Source: Caldifarciminota bacterium (lineage in GTDB: Bacteria; Hydrothermota; Tepidihabitantia; SM23-42). From it: a stretch of 64,000 nt of DNA. Under the pieces are notes generated by a model. That model made no database searches. It was given only the letters and a program-made list of their open reading frames with translations, and had not been told where the DNA came from. The stretch spans positions 107,435 through 171,434 of the forward strand of contig JALVOT010000003.1 in assembly GCA_027026255.1 (NCBI GenBank), written 5' to 3'. The position numbers were made by a program, and so were the translations under genes. This document shows, piece by piece, positions 53,151-61,363 of the stretch. Within the stretch, counting starts at the first letter, position 1; every line of letters starts with the position of its first letter.

Positions 53151-54464
53151 TCATGCATTCGATAATATAAAGATCCGCCGGAGATTTTCTATATTCATTA
53201 TGCTAGCAATTATTACCAAAGCAAGACCAGGAAGGTTCAGTATTCCCAGGATAAATATGATAAATATCCTCAAATCCCGACCGATGCGCATCCAGGAATT
53301 CCGGTATTCAATCATAAAGCGGTCATAGCGTATTGCAGTATAACTATTGATTAAAGAACCGATAATTGCAAATGAACCAATCAGTAACCAGATTCCGGGA
53401 TGGGAATAGGTAATATAGCTGTGGTATGTAAGACCAAGAAGAAGCAGGGCATCGGCATAGCGGTCAAGGACTGAATCAAACCAGCCACCAAATTCTGATT
53501 CCATAAACTTCAGACGGGCAAGCTCCCCATCGCATCCATCCAGGATTGAAGATAGTTGAGCGAGAAATACCCCAACCAATAAATTTATATACCCGCCGAG
53601 GAAGAGAAATCCGGCGCCGATAAGAGAAATGAAAAAACAACCAAGCGAGACGAGATTGGGGCTTATCCCTGTCCTGACCAAAAATTTAGTCACCAATTGT
53701 GATATCGGTCGGTTGATATAACGCGCAATAAATCCGTCAGTAGGTTTACTCAATAATTTATGAATCAGAAAATTTTCCGCCTGTTCAAGTTTTACTTCAT
53801 CATCAACATCAATCCAGTAATCACCATCGATATCAAAGGAACGGGCAAGCCCCTTCTGCACCAGAACCCGCACCCCACCGGATAAAGTTGTATCACCCTG
53901 TTGGGCACTCTGCTCAAGGGCATCAAATAGAGCCGGAGTGCAGAGAAAGATTCCCGTATCATAGGCATTATAATTTTTAATCTCCTTGCCGATATCAACT
54001 ATCCTATCGTTATCAATCAAAACCTTGGTTGCATCATCCTTATCAACCAGGCTGTTGTTGATATTTTTATCAACCGCTAAAATAATTTCACCCGCACCGA
54101 TATCTTGTGCCATCAATTTTTTTATAATTCTTTCATTAAAAATATGATCACTCATCAGGAGTATAAATTTTTCTTTAATCACATCTTTTGCTTTGAGCAC
54201 AGAAAGACCATTTTCTTTATGCCACTGTTCATTATTAAGACAGGTAATTTTGATATTCCTCTTTCGGGCAAATTTCTTTAAATATTTTTTTAGACGGTCT
54301 CCATTATACCCGGTTACAACATAAAAGTCATCAAGGCCGGCCCTTTTCGCGCCCAGAATTACCCGGGCAATTAAAGGCATCCCAATCAATCTTGCCAAAG
54401 GTTTCAGATCGGTCCTGGAAGCAAGTCGGGTTCCTTGACCACTCGCGATTATCAAACATTTCAT
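53151..54464 (-). CDS. Bifunctional inositol-phosphate cytidylyltransferase / CDP-alcohol phosphotransferase
   Basis: A 437-residue fusion resembling IPCT/DIPPS, which makes the thermoprotective solute di-myo-inositol phosphate (precursor). The N-terminal nucleotidyltransferase (about 1-225) has IIASGQGTRL and the metal-binding MSDHIF. The C-terminal membrane domain (about 245-437) has the CDP-alcohol motif DGCDGELARLKFMESEFGGW continuing FDSVLDRYAD, complete for DGxxAR...G...D...D. The ATG at 54464 follows AAAGGAGGTGATTGTG. An alternative is a phospholipid-headgroup enzyme of the same architecture. Confidence 0.72.
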   Translation of the reverse strand: MKCLIIASGQGTRLASRTDLKPLARLIGMPLIARVILGAKRAGLDDFYVVTGYNGDRLKKYLKKFARKRNIKITCLNNEQWHKENGLSVLKAKDVIKEKFILLMSDHIFNERIIKKLMAQDIGAGEIILAVDKNINNSLVDKDDATKVLIDNDRIVDIGKEIKNYNAYDTGIFLCTPALFDALEQSAQQGDTTLSGGVRVLVQKGLARSFDIDGDYWIDVDDEVKLEQAENFLIHKLLSKPTDGFIARYINRPISQLVTKFLVRTGISPNLVSLGCFFISLIGAGFLFLGGYINLLVGVFLAQLSSILDGCDGELARLKFMESEFGGWFDSVLDRYADALLLLGLTYHSYITYSHPGIWLLIGSFAIIGSLINSYTAIRYDRFMIEYRNSWMRIGRDLRIFIIFILGILNLPGLALVIIASIMNIENLRRIFILSNA

Positions 54465-54528
54465 CACAATCACCTCCTTTCATCGTTGTTACCCTCCGAC
54501 CCTGAAGCGCGCAGAAATATACTATTTA

Positions 54529-54556
54529 ATTATAGCGGATTTTTCGTATTTGTCAA
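54529..54556 (-). promoter_or_regulatory. Promoter of the IPCT/DIPPS-like gene
   Basis: Minus strand TTGACA (54556-54551), 16 bp, TATAAT (54534-54529), inside the last codons of rlmN. A 64-nt leader with a strong ribosome binding site follows. Confidence 0.75.
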
Positions 54557-55567
54557 GTCCAGAGCGAGCTGCCCACAGCCAGCAAGGATCTTTCCGCCCC
54601 GGGACTTCCTCAGGACAACGGTATGGGAAGAAGATAAAAGATACTGATAAAACTGTTCTATTCTTTTTGTTTCCGGTCTCTTAAATGGAAGCCGGGGATG
54701 GGGATTATACGAAATAAGATTTATCTTTGAAGGAATATTCTTTATCAAGCGCAGTAATTCCCTGGCATCCTGTAATGAATCATTGATTTTATGAATCAAA
54801 ACATATTCAAAGGTTACCCGGTGTTTTTCATAAGAATATTTACGAGCGAGTTTCAAAAGTTCTTTCAATGGATTTTTACGCGCTACCGGCATCATCGCAG
54901 CACGCAAATCCTGATTAACAAAATTCAATGATATCGCAAGTTTTACTTTATATCGGGATTTAAGCAATATCTCCATCCCTTCAATGATGCCTGCTGTGGA
55001 AACAGTAATGCGGCGCTGTCCAATACCAAAACCCAGGGATGAACAGATTATCTCCAGGGATTCAAAAAGTCCGCCAAGATTTAATAGAGGTTCACCCATA
55101 CCCATAAACACTATATTGGTAATGGGACTGGCTACACACCTCTTAATGATTTGAATCTGTTCTGCAATCTCGTAACCGGCAAGATTCCTCTGCAAAGGAA
55201 TCAGCCCGGTTGCGCAGAAACGGCATCCCAGGGCACAGCCGATCTGGGAAGAAACACATATAGTTTGCCTTCTCTGTTCAGGAATAAATACCGATTCAAG
55301 ATACCTATTATCCTGGGTCCGGAAAAGAAATTTCTGGCTTTTATCCGGTGCCTTCCTCCTTTTTATTAAATCCAATCCAACAATAGAAAATTCCTGTTTC
55401 AGCCTCTTTCTCCAGGTCCTGGCAATATCAGTCATCAGTTCAAAATCTGACACATCCTTCTGCCAGAGCCATTTAAATATCTGATCCCCACGATAGGCAC
55501 CAAGACCCTGTTCCTCCATTAATCTCCGCAAATTTTGATGGGAATAGACCTTGATATTTTTTGCCAT
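54530..55567 (-). CDS. rlmN: 23S rRNA A2503 / tRNA A37 C2-methyltransferase
   Basis: A 345-residue radical SAM methyltransferase. The cluster motif CALGCRFC follows VSSQIG, and GMGEPLLN and the C-terminal GGKILAGCGQL carry the substrate cysteine. N-terminal helical domain LRRLMEEQGLGAYRGDQIFKW. Normal length and a leaderless start. Confidence 0.95.
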   Translation of the reverse strand: MAKNIKVYSHQNLRRLMEEQGLGAYRGDQIFKWLWQKDVSDFELMTDIARTWRKRLKQEFSIVGLDLIKRRKAPDKSQKFLFRTQDNRYLESVFIPEQRRQTICVSSQIGCALGCRFCATGLIPLQRNLAGYEIAEQIQIIKRCVASPITNIVFMGMGEPLLNLGGLFESLEIICSSLGFGIGQRRITVSTAGIIEGMEILLKSRYKVKLAISLNFVNQDLRAAMMPVARKNPLKELLKLARKYSYEKHRVTFEYVLIHKINDSLQDARELLRLIKNIPSKINLISYNPHPRLPFKRPETKRIEQFYQYLLSSSHTVVLRKSRGGKILAGCGQLALDLTNTKNPL

Positions 55568-55572
55568 ATACG

Positions 55573-55600
55573 ATTATAATTAGTCATCAAATAAAATCAA
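55573..55600 (-). promoter_or_regulatory. Promoter of rlmN
   Basis: Minus strand TTGATT (55600-55595), 16 bp, TATAAT (55578-55573). The ATG is 5 nt downstream. Confidence 0.75.
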
Positions 55601-55648
55601 TATTTAAAATAATCATTTATTGTAAAACGATAAAACCAAATCCAACCC

Positions 55649-55676
55649 TTGCATTTGGTTTTATTGTGAATATAAT
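55649..55676 (+). promoter_or_regulatory. Promoter of the FemAB-like/hypE operon
   Basis: TTGCAT (55649-55654), 16 bp, TATAAT (55671-55676). The ATG at 55686 is 9 nt downstream, without a ribosome binding site. Confidence 0.7.
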
Positions 55677-55685
55677 TAATTTCAG

Positions 55686-56630
55686 ATGAAGGTTAATAAA
55701 CTAAATGAAAGACTGGCTCCAGCGTGGGAAGAATTTATCTGCCAATCAAATAATGGAACATTATTTCATACCTTAAAATTCCTTTCTTATCATCCAGCCG
55801 GAAGATTCAAAGAGCATCATCTTGTAATTACAGAAAAAAATAATATCATCGCCTTATTCCCTGCAGTTGAAAAGGATCGAACAATTATTTCACACCAGGG
55901 TGCATCCTATGGTGGATTTGTCCTTAAACCAGGACTCGGTATCCAACGCATATGCAGAATGGTTGAACAGGTAATCGAATATTTCAGGTATTCAGGCTAT
56001 AATAAAATAACCCTGACCCAAACACCACTATTTTATTATCGAGAGCCGAATCAGTATATCGATTTTGCCCTGCTTAAGGCAGGTTTTCAATATCAGAAAC
56101 GCGAAATCACCGCAGTTATACCTTTAAAACATCCCGCCCCCCTGCTTACTTTCAAAGCAGATGCCCGTCGTTCTACAAAAAAGGCAATGCGTGAAGGTGT
56201 AAAAATAAAAATATCTAATGAGTTAGAAAAATTTTATAAAATCTTGAAGCACAATCTCGGAATGAGACATAATGTTCAACCCACCCACACCTTTGAAGAG
56301 TTGAAACGGTTAAAAAAACTCCTCCCCGACAAAATCATCCTCTTTGCCGCATATCGTAATAATCTTATGCTTGGGGGAATTGTAATATTTGTGGCAAATC
56401 CAGATGTGATACTTGCCTTTTATATCAGCCATAATATCAAATATCAGCAGTATCGGCCGGTAAACCTGCTGTTCCATGAAATCATCAAATGGGGTAAATT
56501 GCAGGGATTCAAATATCTTGACCTGGGAACCTTTACCCTGAATATGGAACCGAATTGGGGACTGGGCAGATTCAAAGAGAATCATAACGCCCGGGGATTT
56601 CTCCGGGATACCTATATATTAAACCTTTAA
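55686..56630 (+). CDS. FemAB/GNAT-like acyl or aminoacyl transferase
   Basis: A 314-residue protein of the FemAB/BioF2-like double-GNAT group. Visible are FHTLKFLSYHP near the N-terminus, GASYGGFVL, RRSTKKAMREGVKI, and the C-terminal YLDLGTF with GLGRFKENH. Such proteins modify peptidoglycan or surface glycans using aminoacyl-tRNA or acyl donors; the substrate is unknown. Its last base overlaps the hypE start, so the two genes are cotranscribed, though no functional link is evident. Confidence 0.65.
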   Translation: MKVNKLNERLAPAWEEFICQSNNGTLFHTLKFLSYHPAGRFKEHHLVITEKNNIIALFPAVEKDRTIISHQGASYGGFVLKPGLGIQRICRMVEQVIEYFRYSGYNKITLTQTPLFYYREPNQYIDFALLKAGFQYQKREITAVIPLKHPAPLLTFKADARRSTKKAMREGVKIKISNELEKFYKILKHNLGMRHNVQPTHTFEELKRLKKLLPDKIILFAAYRNNLMLGGIVIFVANPDVILAFYISHNIKYQQYRPVNLLFHEIIKWGKLQGFKYLDLGTFTLNMEPNWGLGRFKENHNARGFLRDTYILNL

Positions 56631-57643
56631 TGAAGAGATATAAAAAAGACAAATTCATTAAATTGGGATATGGTTCCGGCGGACTTTTGACCTCAAGATT
56701 AATAAATGAAACAATACTAAAATATTTCAGGAATCAGGTTATAAAAAAACTTGAAGATGCGGCGGAGCTAAATATCACTTCAAACCGCCTTGCCTTTACC
56801 ACTGATTCCTATGTCATTAATCCCATCATCTTCCCTGGTGGTGATATTGGAGAATTGGCAATAAATGGCACCATAAACGACCTTGCGATGAAAGGGGCAA
56901 TACCAAAATTTATCTCTTTTTCACTGATTATTGAAGAAGGTCTTGAATTTACACTTTTAGAAAAAATTCTGAAATCTGCGGCATGTGCGGCAAAACGCGC
57001 CAGGGTATTAATTGTCTGTGGTGATACAAAAGTTGTGGAAAAAGGAAAAGCAGATAAGATTTTCATTACGACCTCTGGCATCGGTATCATAAAAAAGAAC
57101 CTCAGCCGGAATCAGATCAGGCCCGGTGATAAAATTTTAATCAGCGGCACAATCGGTGATCATGGTATCGCGATTATGAACGAAAGGCTGAAGCTGGGTC
57201 TTCACTCCAATATAAAAAGTGATACCGCACCGGTGAGTCTGATAACCAATCGACTTTTTCAACATAATGCGGAAATACATTTTATGCGCGATCCAACCCG
57301 CGGTGGGGTAGCATCAGTACTTAATGAGGCAATCACCGGGAAAAAATTGGGGATTATCATCGATGAAATAAACCTGCCGATAAAGAAAGAGGTGCGAGGG
57401 GCAAGTGAGATTCTGGGTTTAGACCCCCTCTATATCGCCAATGAAGGGAAATTTATTGCAATTGTAAAACAAAATGCGGCAGAGAAAATTCTCAGAATGA
57501 TTAAGAGCCATCCCCTGGGTAAAAATGCCGCAATAATCGGCAAGGTGGTAAAAAAACCCTCAGGTGTATGGCTCAAAACTTTTATCGGTGGATTCCATCC
57601 CTTACTTCAATTAGAAGCCGAAGGCCTGCCCCGAATCTGTTAA
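56630..57643 (+). CDS. hypE: Hydrogenase maturation protein HypE
   Basis: Dehydrates the thiocarboxamide made by HypF to a thiocyanate that donates cyanide to [NiFe]-hydrogenase iron. The 337 residues include LGYGSGG, TDSYVINPI, GDTKVVEKGKADK, ISGTIGDHGIAIM and DPTRGGVASVLNE. The protein ends in PRIC, and the terminal cysteine is the carrier residue, so it should be functional. hypA, B, C and F are not in the window. HypD lies 25 kb away. Confidence 0.94.
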   Translation: MKRYKKDKFIKLGYGSGGLLTSRLINETILKYFRNQVIKKLEDAAELNITSNRLAFTTDSYVINPIIFPGGDIGELAINGTINDLAMKGAIPKFISFSLIIEEGLEFTLLEKILKSAACAAKRARVLIVCGDTKVVEKGKADKIFITTSGIGIIKKNLSRNQIRPGDKILISGTIGDHGIAIMNERLKLGLHSNIKSDTAPVSLITNRLFQHNAEIHFMRDPTRGGVASVLNEAITGKKLGIIIDEINLPIKKEVRGASEILGLDPLYIANEGKFIAIVKQNAAEKILRMIKSHPLGKNAAIIGKVVKKPSGVWLKTFIGGFHPLLQLEAEGLPRIC

Positions 57644-57656
57644 AAAACAACCGTGC

Positions 57657-57684
57657 TTGACTTATAATCAGCCACGGGTATAAT
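57657..57684 (+). promoter_or_regulatory. Promoter of ribD-ribE
   Basis: TTGACT (57657-57662), 16 bp, TATAAT (57679-57684). The ATG is 10 nt downstream, leaving no room for an FMN riboswitch. Confidence 0.75.
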
Positions 57685-57694
57685 AAAATCAATA

Positions 57695-58753
57695 ATGAAT
57701 ATCACCCGGGCATATGATGAAATGTTTATGGCTTATGCAAATCTGCTGGCTCAAAAAGGCTGGGCAAAAACCGGAACCAATCCCCTTGTCGGTGCGGTAA
57801 TCGTCAAAGATGATGAGATTGTCGGTGAGGGATTCCACCGCAAAATAGGTGAAGCCCATGCCGAAATATGTGCCCTTGCCCAGGCCGGAGAAAGGGCTCG
57901 TGAATCAACCCTCTATGTCAATTTAGAACCCTGCACCACTTATGGTCATACCCCGCCCTGTGTAAATGCCATTATCCGGGCCGGTGTAAATCGGGTGGTA
58001 ATCGGTGCAATCGACCCCAATCCCGAGGTAAACGGTCGGGGCATAAAATATTTAACCGATGCCGGGATTGAAGTTGTTCAGGATATATTAAAGCACTGGA
58101 CTGATAACCTGAACCGCTGGTATTACAAATTCATCAAAGAAAATCTCCCCTATGTCATATTGAAGATTGCGGCTTCAGAAGATATGCGCCTCTCCGGATA
58201 TCCACAAAAATATATAACATCATTACAATCGCGTCGTTATGTCCATTCCCTGCGCAGTCAGATCGGCGCAGTAATGATTGGTATTAATACCCTGCTTGTT
58301 GACAATCCATATCTGACCGATCGCTTAGTTGGCAGGCACAACCCGACCCGGATTGTAATCGATCCCCACTTAAAAATCCCTCTAAATACCCATTTCCTTA
58401 TCCCTGATGCACATCGGATTATCATTACTGATAAAAACAACCCATCAGAAAAAATAAAAAAATTATCAGAAAGGGGTGTGGAATTTATCCTCTTAGATGG
58501 CACCGATTATCCACCGCAAAAAATTCTAAATGCCCTGGCACAATCCGGAATCGGTGCGGTGATGATAGAGGGTGGTGCCTTAGTATTCAATCAATTTCTC
58601 AAATCAGAACTCTACGACGAAATCCTGCTTTTTGTCGCACCGGTCACTGTAAATAAAGGTCTTGAATTAAAACTTGAAAACACCTTAATAAAAAATATTG
58701 TCCCTGAAAAAATAGGAGGTGATAAACTCTATCATGTTTACCGGAATAATTGA
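57695..58753 (+). CDS. ribD: Riboflavin-specific deaminase/reductase
   Basis: A 352-residue bifunctional enzyme for two successive steps of riboflavin synthesis. The deaminase (about 1-145) has zinc ligands in GEAHAEICAL and EPCTTYGHTPPC. The reductase (about 150-352) has KIAASEDMRLSG, the SLRSQIGAVMIGINTLLVDNP-like region and EGGALVFNQFL. Overlaps ribE by 20 bp. Confidence 0.95.
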   Translation: MNITRAYDEMFMAYANLLAQKGWAKTGTNPLVGAVIVKDDEIVGEGFHRKIGEAHAEICALAQAGERARESTLYVNLEPCTTYGHTPPCVNAIIRAGVNRVVIGAIDPNPEVNGRGIKYLTDAGIEVVQDILKHWTDNLNRWYYKFIKENLPYVILKIAASEDMRLSGYPQKYITSLQSRRYVHSLRSQIGAVMIGINTLLVDNPYLTDRLVGRHNPTRIVIDPHLKIPLNTHFLIPDAHRIIITDKNNPSEKIKKLSERGVEFILLDGTDYPPQKILNALAQSGIGAVMIEGGALVFNQFLKSELYDEILLFVAPVTVNKGLELKLENTLIKNIVPEKIGGDKLYHVYRNN

Positions 58754-59285
58754 AGAGAAGGCGCGCATCTACGCAATCAAAAAAGGCAGGGTGCAGCGTA
58801 TTCAGATAGTCTCAAAACTTGATGTCCAGGAAGGTGATAGTATTGCAGTGCAGGGAATCTGTCTTACGGTGGTTCAAAAAAAGAAAGAAGGCTTTATTGT
58901 TGAGGCGATGACACAGACCGCGGGCAATACTACCCTGAATCAATGGAAAACCGGAGACTATGTAAACTTAGAACGCGCCCTGAGGCTCACAGACCGTATT
59001 GGAGGCCATATCATCTTAGGCCATATTGATGAAGTCGGTAAACTAATACGCATCCGGACAAATGAATACCGTTTTCAGATTAAAAAGGATAATACACGAT
59101 ATTTAATACCCAAAGGTTCCATTGCCATTGACGGTGTGAGCCTGACCATATCTGATTTCCAGAATAATACATTTTCAGTCAGTTTAATCCCTTATACCCT
59201 TAAACACACCACACTCGCTAATCTGAAAGCAGGAATGGATGTCAATATCGAATATGACTACTTAACAAAAATCCTAACCCCTTGA
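58734..59285 (+). CDS. ribE: Riboflavin synthase alpha chain
   Basis: A 183-residue lumazine-dismutating enzyme starting MFTGIIEEKA, with two repeated barrels (GDSIAVQGICLTV; GSIAIDGVSLTI) and GGHIILGHIDEVG. The ATG at 58734 is the conserved start; an AGGAGGTGAT ribosome binding site lies 11 nt upstream. Slightly shorter than the usual 200-215 residues at the C-terminus. Lumazine synthase and GTP cyclohydrolase II are not nearby. Confidence 0.94.
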   Translation: MFTGIIEEKARIYAIKKGRVQRIQIVSKLDVQEGDSIAVQGICLTVVQKKKEGFIVEAMTQTAGNTTLNQWKTGDYVNLERALRLTDRIGGHIILGHIDEVGKLIRIRTNEYRFQIKKDNTRYLIPKGSIAIDGVSLTISDFQNNTFSVSLIPYTLKHTTLANLKAGMDVNIEYDYLTKILTP

Positions 59286-59711
59286 CCACAATTCTTCATC
59301 TTTACACGAATGTTTCTTTCTCAAATCTTCCAGGGTAATACCTTCAAATGTCTTCTTAATCGCATCCCTGAGTTTCATCCAGAGAAGACGGGCTGAACAA
59401 TCTTCAATCAAAGAACAGATATTCGGGTCATCTAAACAGTCAACCGGGGCAAAACTTCCCTCAAGAATTTTATAGACATCAACAATCTTTATATCCTTGG
59501 GTGATTTGGTAAGATAATATCCCCCCTTAGAACCCCTTGTTGCCCTGATTAAACCGGCATTTTTCAAAGAAATAACAATCTGTTCTAAATACTTCTTTGA
59601 AATCTTTTCACAGCTGGCAATATCCCGGAGCAAAAAAGGGCCCTTATCATATTTCATTGCAAGGTCAATCAACAACCTCAAACCATAACGGAATCTTGAA
59701 GATATCTTCAT
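59274..59711 (-). CDS. Rrf2-family transcriptional regulator
   Basis: A 145-residue winged-helix regulator: RYGLRLLIDLAM, ISKKYLEQIVISLKNAGLI and GSKGGYYL mark the DNA-binding half. Three cysteines (Cys in VDCLDDPNIC and EDC) are spaced as in IscR/NsrR iron-sulfur sensors. It overlaps the MFS gene by 4 bp and may autoregulate that operon in response to iron-sulfur status, NO or redox. Confidence 0.88.
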   Translation of the reverse strand: MKISSRFRYGLRLLIDLAMKYDKGPFLLRDIASCEKISKKYLEQIVISLKNAGLIRATRGSKGGYYLTKSPKDIKIVDVYKILEGSFAPVDCLDDPNICSLIEDCSARLLWMKLRDAIKKTFEGITLEDLRKKHSCKDEELWSRG

Positions 59712-60904
59712 TCCGCACCCCTCAAATTCTTATTAATGCTAAAAAAGTTGCTAAGAGACAATAGAAGTATCCCTGAAAATAATGCCAGACCAGAACCGAA
59801 ATATAGTGCAATTTGAAAACCAAACTGCTGCCAGAGAAACCCCATCAAGAGATTTGCCGGAAGTAGTGTCACACCTAAAGCTGCGTAATAAAAACCGAAT
59901 GCGGTCGCCCTGATTTCTCGATCTGTGAGGTCAGCAACAAAGGCACGCTGATTACCAACGGTAAAGCCATAATACAAACCATAGATACCAAATAGCAACC
60001 AGACATAAATCGGTTTATGCGCCAGGGCAAGGCCGGTGTAAGTACCGGCAAATATAAAAAGGCCGAGAAAGATTGTCTTGATACGACCAATGCGGTCTGA
60101 TATAACTCCCGCTGGATAAGACCAGATAAAATATGCGGCATTAAAAACAAGCCAGAGCAAGGGAATAGCCTGCGAACTGACCCCGATCTCCTTTGCCCTT
60201 AATAATAAAAAGGCATCTGAAGAATTTCCCAGGGTAAAGATAACCATCACAAGAAGAAAAATCTTAAATTTACGGCTCAGTTTATTAAAAGAAAATTTGA
60301 ATGCCATCCTGGTCTTTGGAACAATCTCTTTAATACCGAAGATGATTAAAAGAACTGCGATAAAACCGGGTATAAAGGCAATACCGAACAGAAAACGATA
60401 ATTCTGTTTAAGAATACCGAGGATCAAAAAAGCCAGAAATGGTCCCAGCACTGCACCAAGGGTATCAGCCGCCCGATGGAATCCATAAGTTCGACCCCAG
60501 TATTCTTGAGGAGCAGAATCTGAAATCAATGCGTCCCGGGGTGCCGTCCTTATCCCCTTACCAAAACGATCGGCAAACCGCACAAGCAGCACCTGCCAGC
60601 CCGCGGTTGCTAAGGCAAGCAGGGGTTTGACAAACGCCGAAAATGTGTAGCCGATAAAGATAAATAACTTTCTCTTTTTGAAACGGTCTGAAATGTATCC
60701 AGAGAGCGATTTTAAAATACTTGCGGTTGATTCAGCAATCGCCTCAATCAATCCAATAAAAAAAGGCTGGGCATGGAGTATATTCCTCAAAAATAGCGGA
60801 ATTACCGGATATGCCATCTCCGTGGAAAGGTCGGTGAACATACTGACCAAACCAAGGATGATAATATTCCTGCTCAACCAGGCACTTCTTTTTTCTGATG
60901 TCAT
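59708..60904 (-). CDS. MFS transporter
   Basis: A 398-residue major facilitator with twelve predicted helices. The MFS loop signatures GYISDRFKKRKLF and GVISDRIGRIKTI occur after helices 2 and 8, and RTAPRDALISDSAP resembles a subgroup often called UMF1/multidrug-like. Substrate unknown. Second gene of a lipoprotein-MFS-Rrf2 operon, starting 1 bp after the lipoprotein stop. Confidence 0.8.
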   Translation of the reverse strand: MTSEKRSAWLSRNIIILGLVSMFTDLSTEMAYPVIPLFLRNILHAQPFFIGLIEAIAESTASILKSLSGYISDRFKKRKLFIFIGYTFSAFVKPLLALATAGWQVLLVRFADRFGKGIRTAPRDALISDSAPQEYWGRTYGFHRAADTLGAVLGPFLAFLILGILKQNYRFLFGIAFIPGFIAVLLIIFGIKEIVPKTRMAFKFSFNKLSRKFKIFLLVMVIFTLGNSSDAFLLLRAKEIGVSSQAIPLLWLVFNAAYFIWSYPAGVISDRIGRIKTIFLGLFIFAGTYTGLALAHKPIYVWLLFGIYGLYYGFTVGNQRAFVADLTDREIRATAFGFYYAALGVTLLPANLLMGFLWQQFGFQIALYFGSGLALFSGILLLSLSNFFSINKNLRGAE

Positions 60905-60905
60905 A

Positions 60906-61298
60906 CTATTTATAAAGATACAGGATCAATGTCTCGACCTCAGAATGTATTATTGGCACCCAGAGCTGGGTCGCCCAACCGGGATTTTTTATGCTGTCAA
61001 CATATATCTCAACAAAGTTTCCTTCCCTTGTGGTTGTGCCGTAACAAACACTATCCATTTCAAAAAAACCCGGCATAGAATCTGATGACATTGCGGTCTT
61101 TGTTTCGCGAATGCGCCTTTTATCTGCATTATTGGGGTCCAAATCCTTTATGTATAAGAAAATATTATTTACCCCGATTGAATCCTCTACATCCTTCATA
61201 TAACCATAAAGATGGCAGAAATACGGCTCACCCTGTTTCCAGGTGCAGTTGAAAAGAAATACCAGGAAGAGTATTATTATTGCTAATAACCTTTTCAT
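60906..61298 (-). CDS. Small lipoprotein of unknown function
   Basis: A 130-residue protein. The signal peptide ends in FLFNC, a plausible lipobox (Cys18). The mature part holds two more cysteines and no recognised domain. Cotranscribed with an MFS transporter and an Rrf2 regulator. The ATG at 61298 has GAGGTG upstream; an ATG two codons earlier is possible. Confidence 0.55.
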   Translation of the reverse strand: MKRLLAIIILFLVFLFNCTWKQGEPYFCHLYGYMKDVEDSIGVNNIFLYIKDLDPNNADKRRIRETKTAMSSDSMPGFFEMDSVCYGTTTREGNFVEIYVDSIKNPGWATQLWVPIIHSEVETLILYLYK

Positions 61299-61312
61299 AT
61301 TCACCTCAATGA

Positions 61313-61340
61313 ATTATAAAGATTATCCTTGAAAAGTCAA
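61313..61340 (-). promoter_or_regulatory. Promoter of the lipoprotein-MFS-Rrf2 operon
   Basis: Minus strand TTGACT (61340-61335), 16 bp, TATAAT (61318-61313). It abuts and overlaps the divergent promoter's -35/spacer region. Confidence 0.75.
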
Positions 61341-61356
61341 GGGAAATGAGTATAAT
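61329..61356 (+). promoter_or_regulatory. Promoter of the MGDG-synthase-like gene
   Basis: TTGAAA (61329-61334), 16 bp, TATAAT (61351-61356). The ATG at 61364 is 7 nt downstream. Shares DNA with the divergent promoter. Confidence 0.7.
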
Positions 61357-61363
61357 TTGCCCA

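Noticed and set aside
53071..53328. 85-codon plus-strand ORF
   Set aside because: Antisense to the 3' end of the CDP-alcohol phosphotransferase domain, which has an intact motif in its own frame.
57643..57695. FMN riboswitch before ribD
   Set aside because: The gap is 51 bp, with the -10 box 10 nt before the ATG. There is no room for an aptamer.
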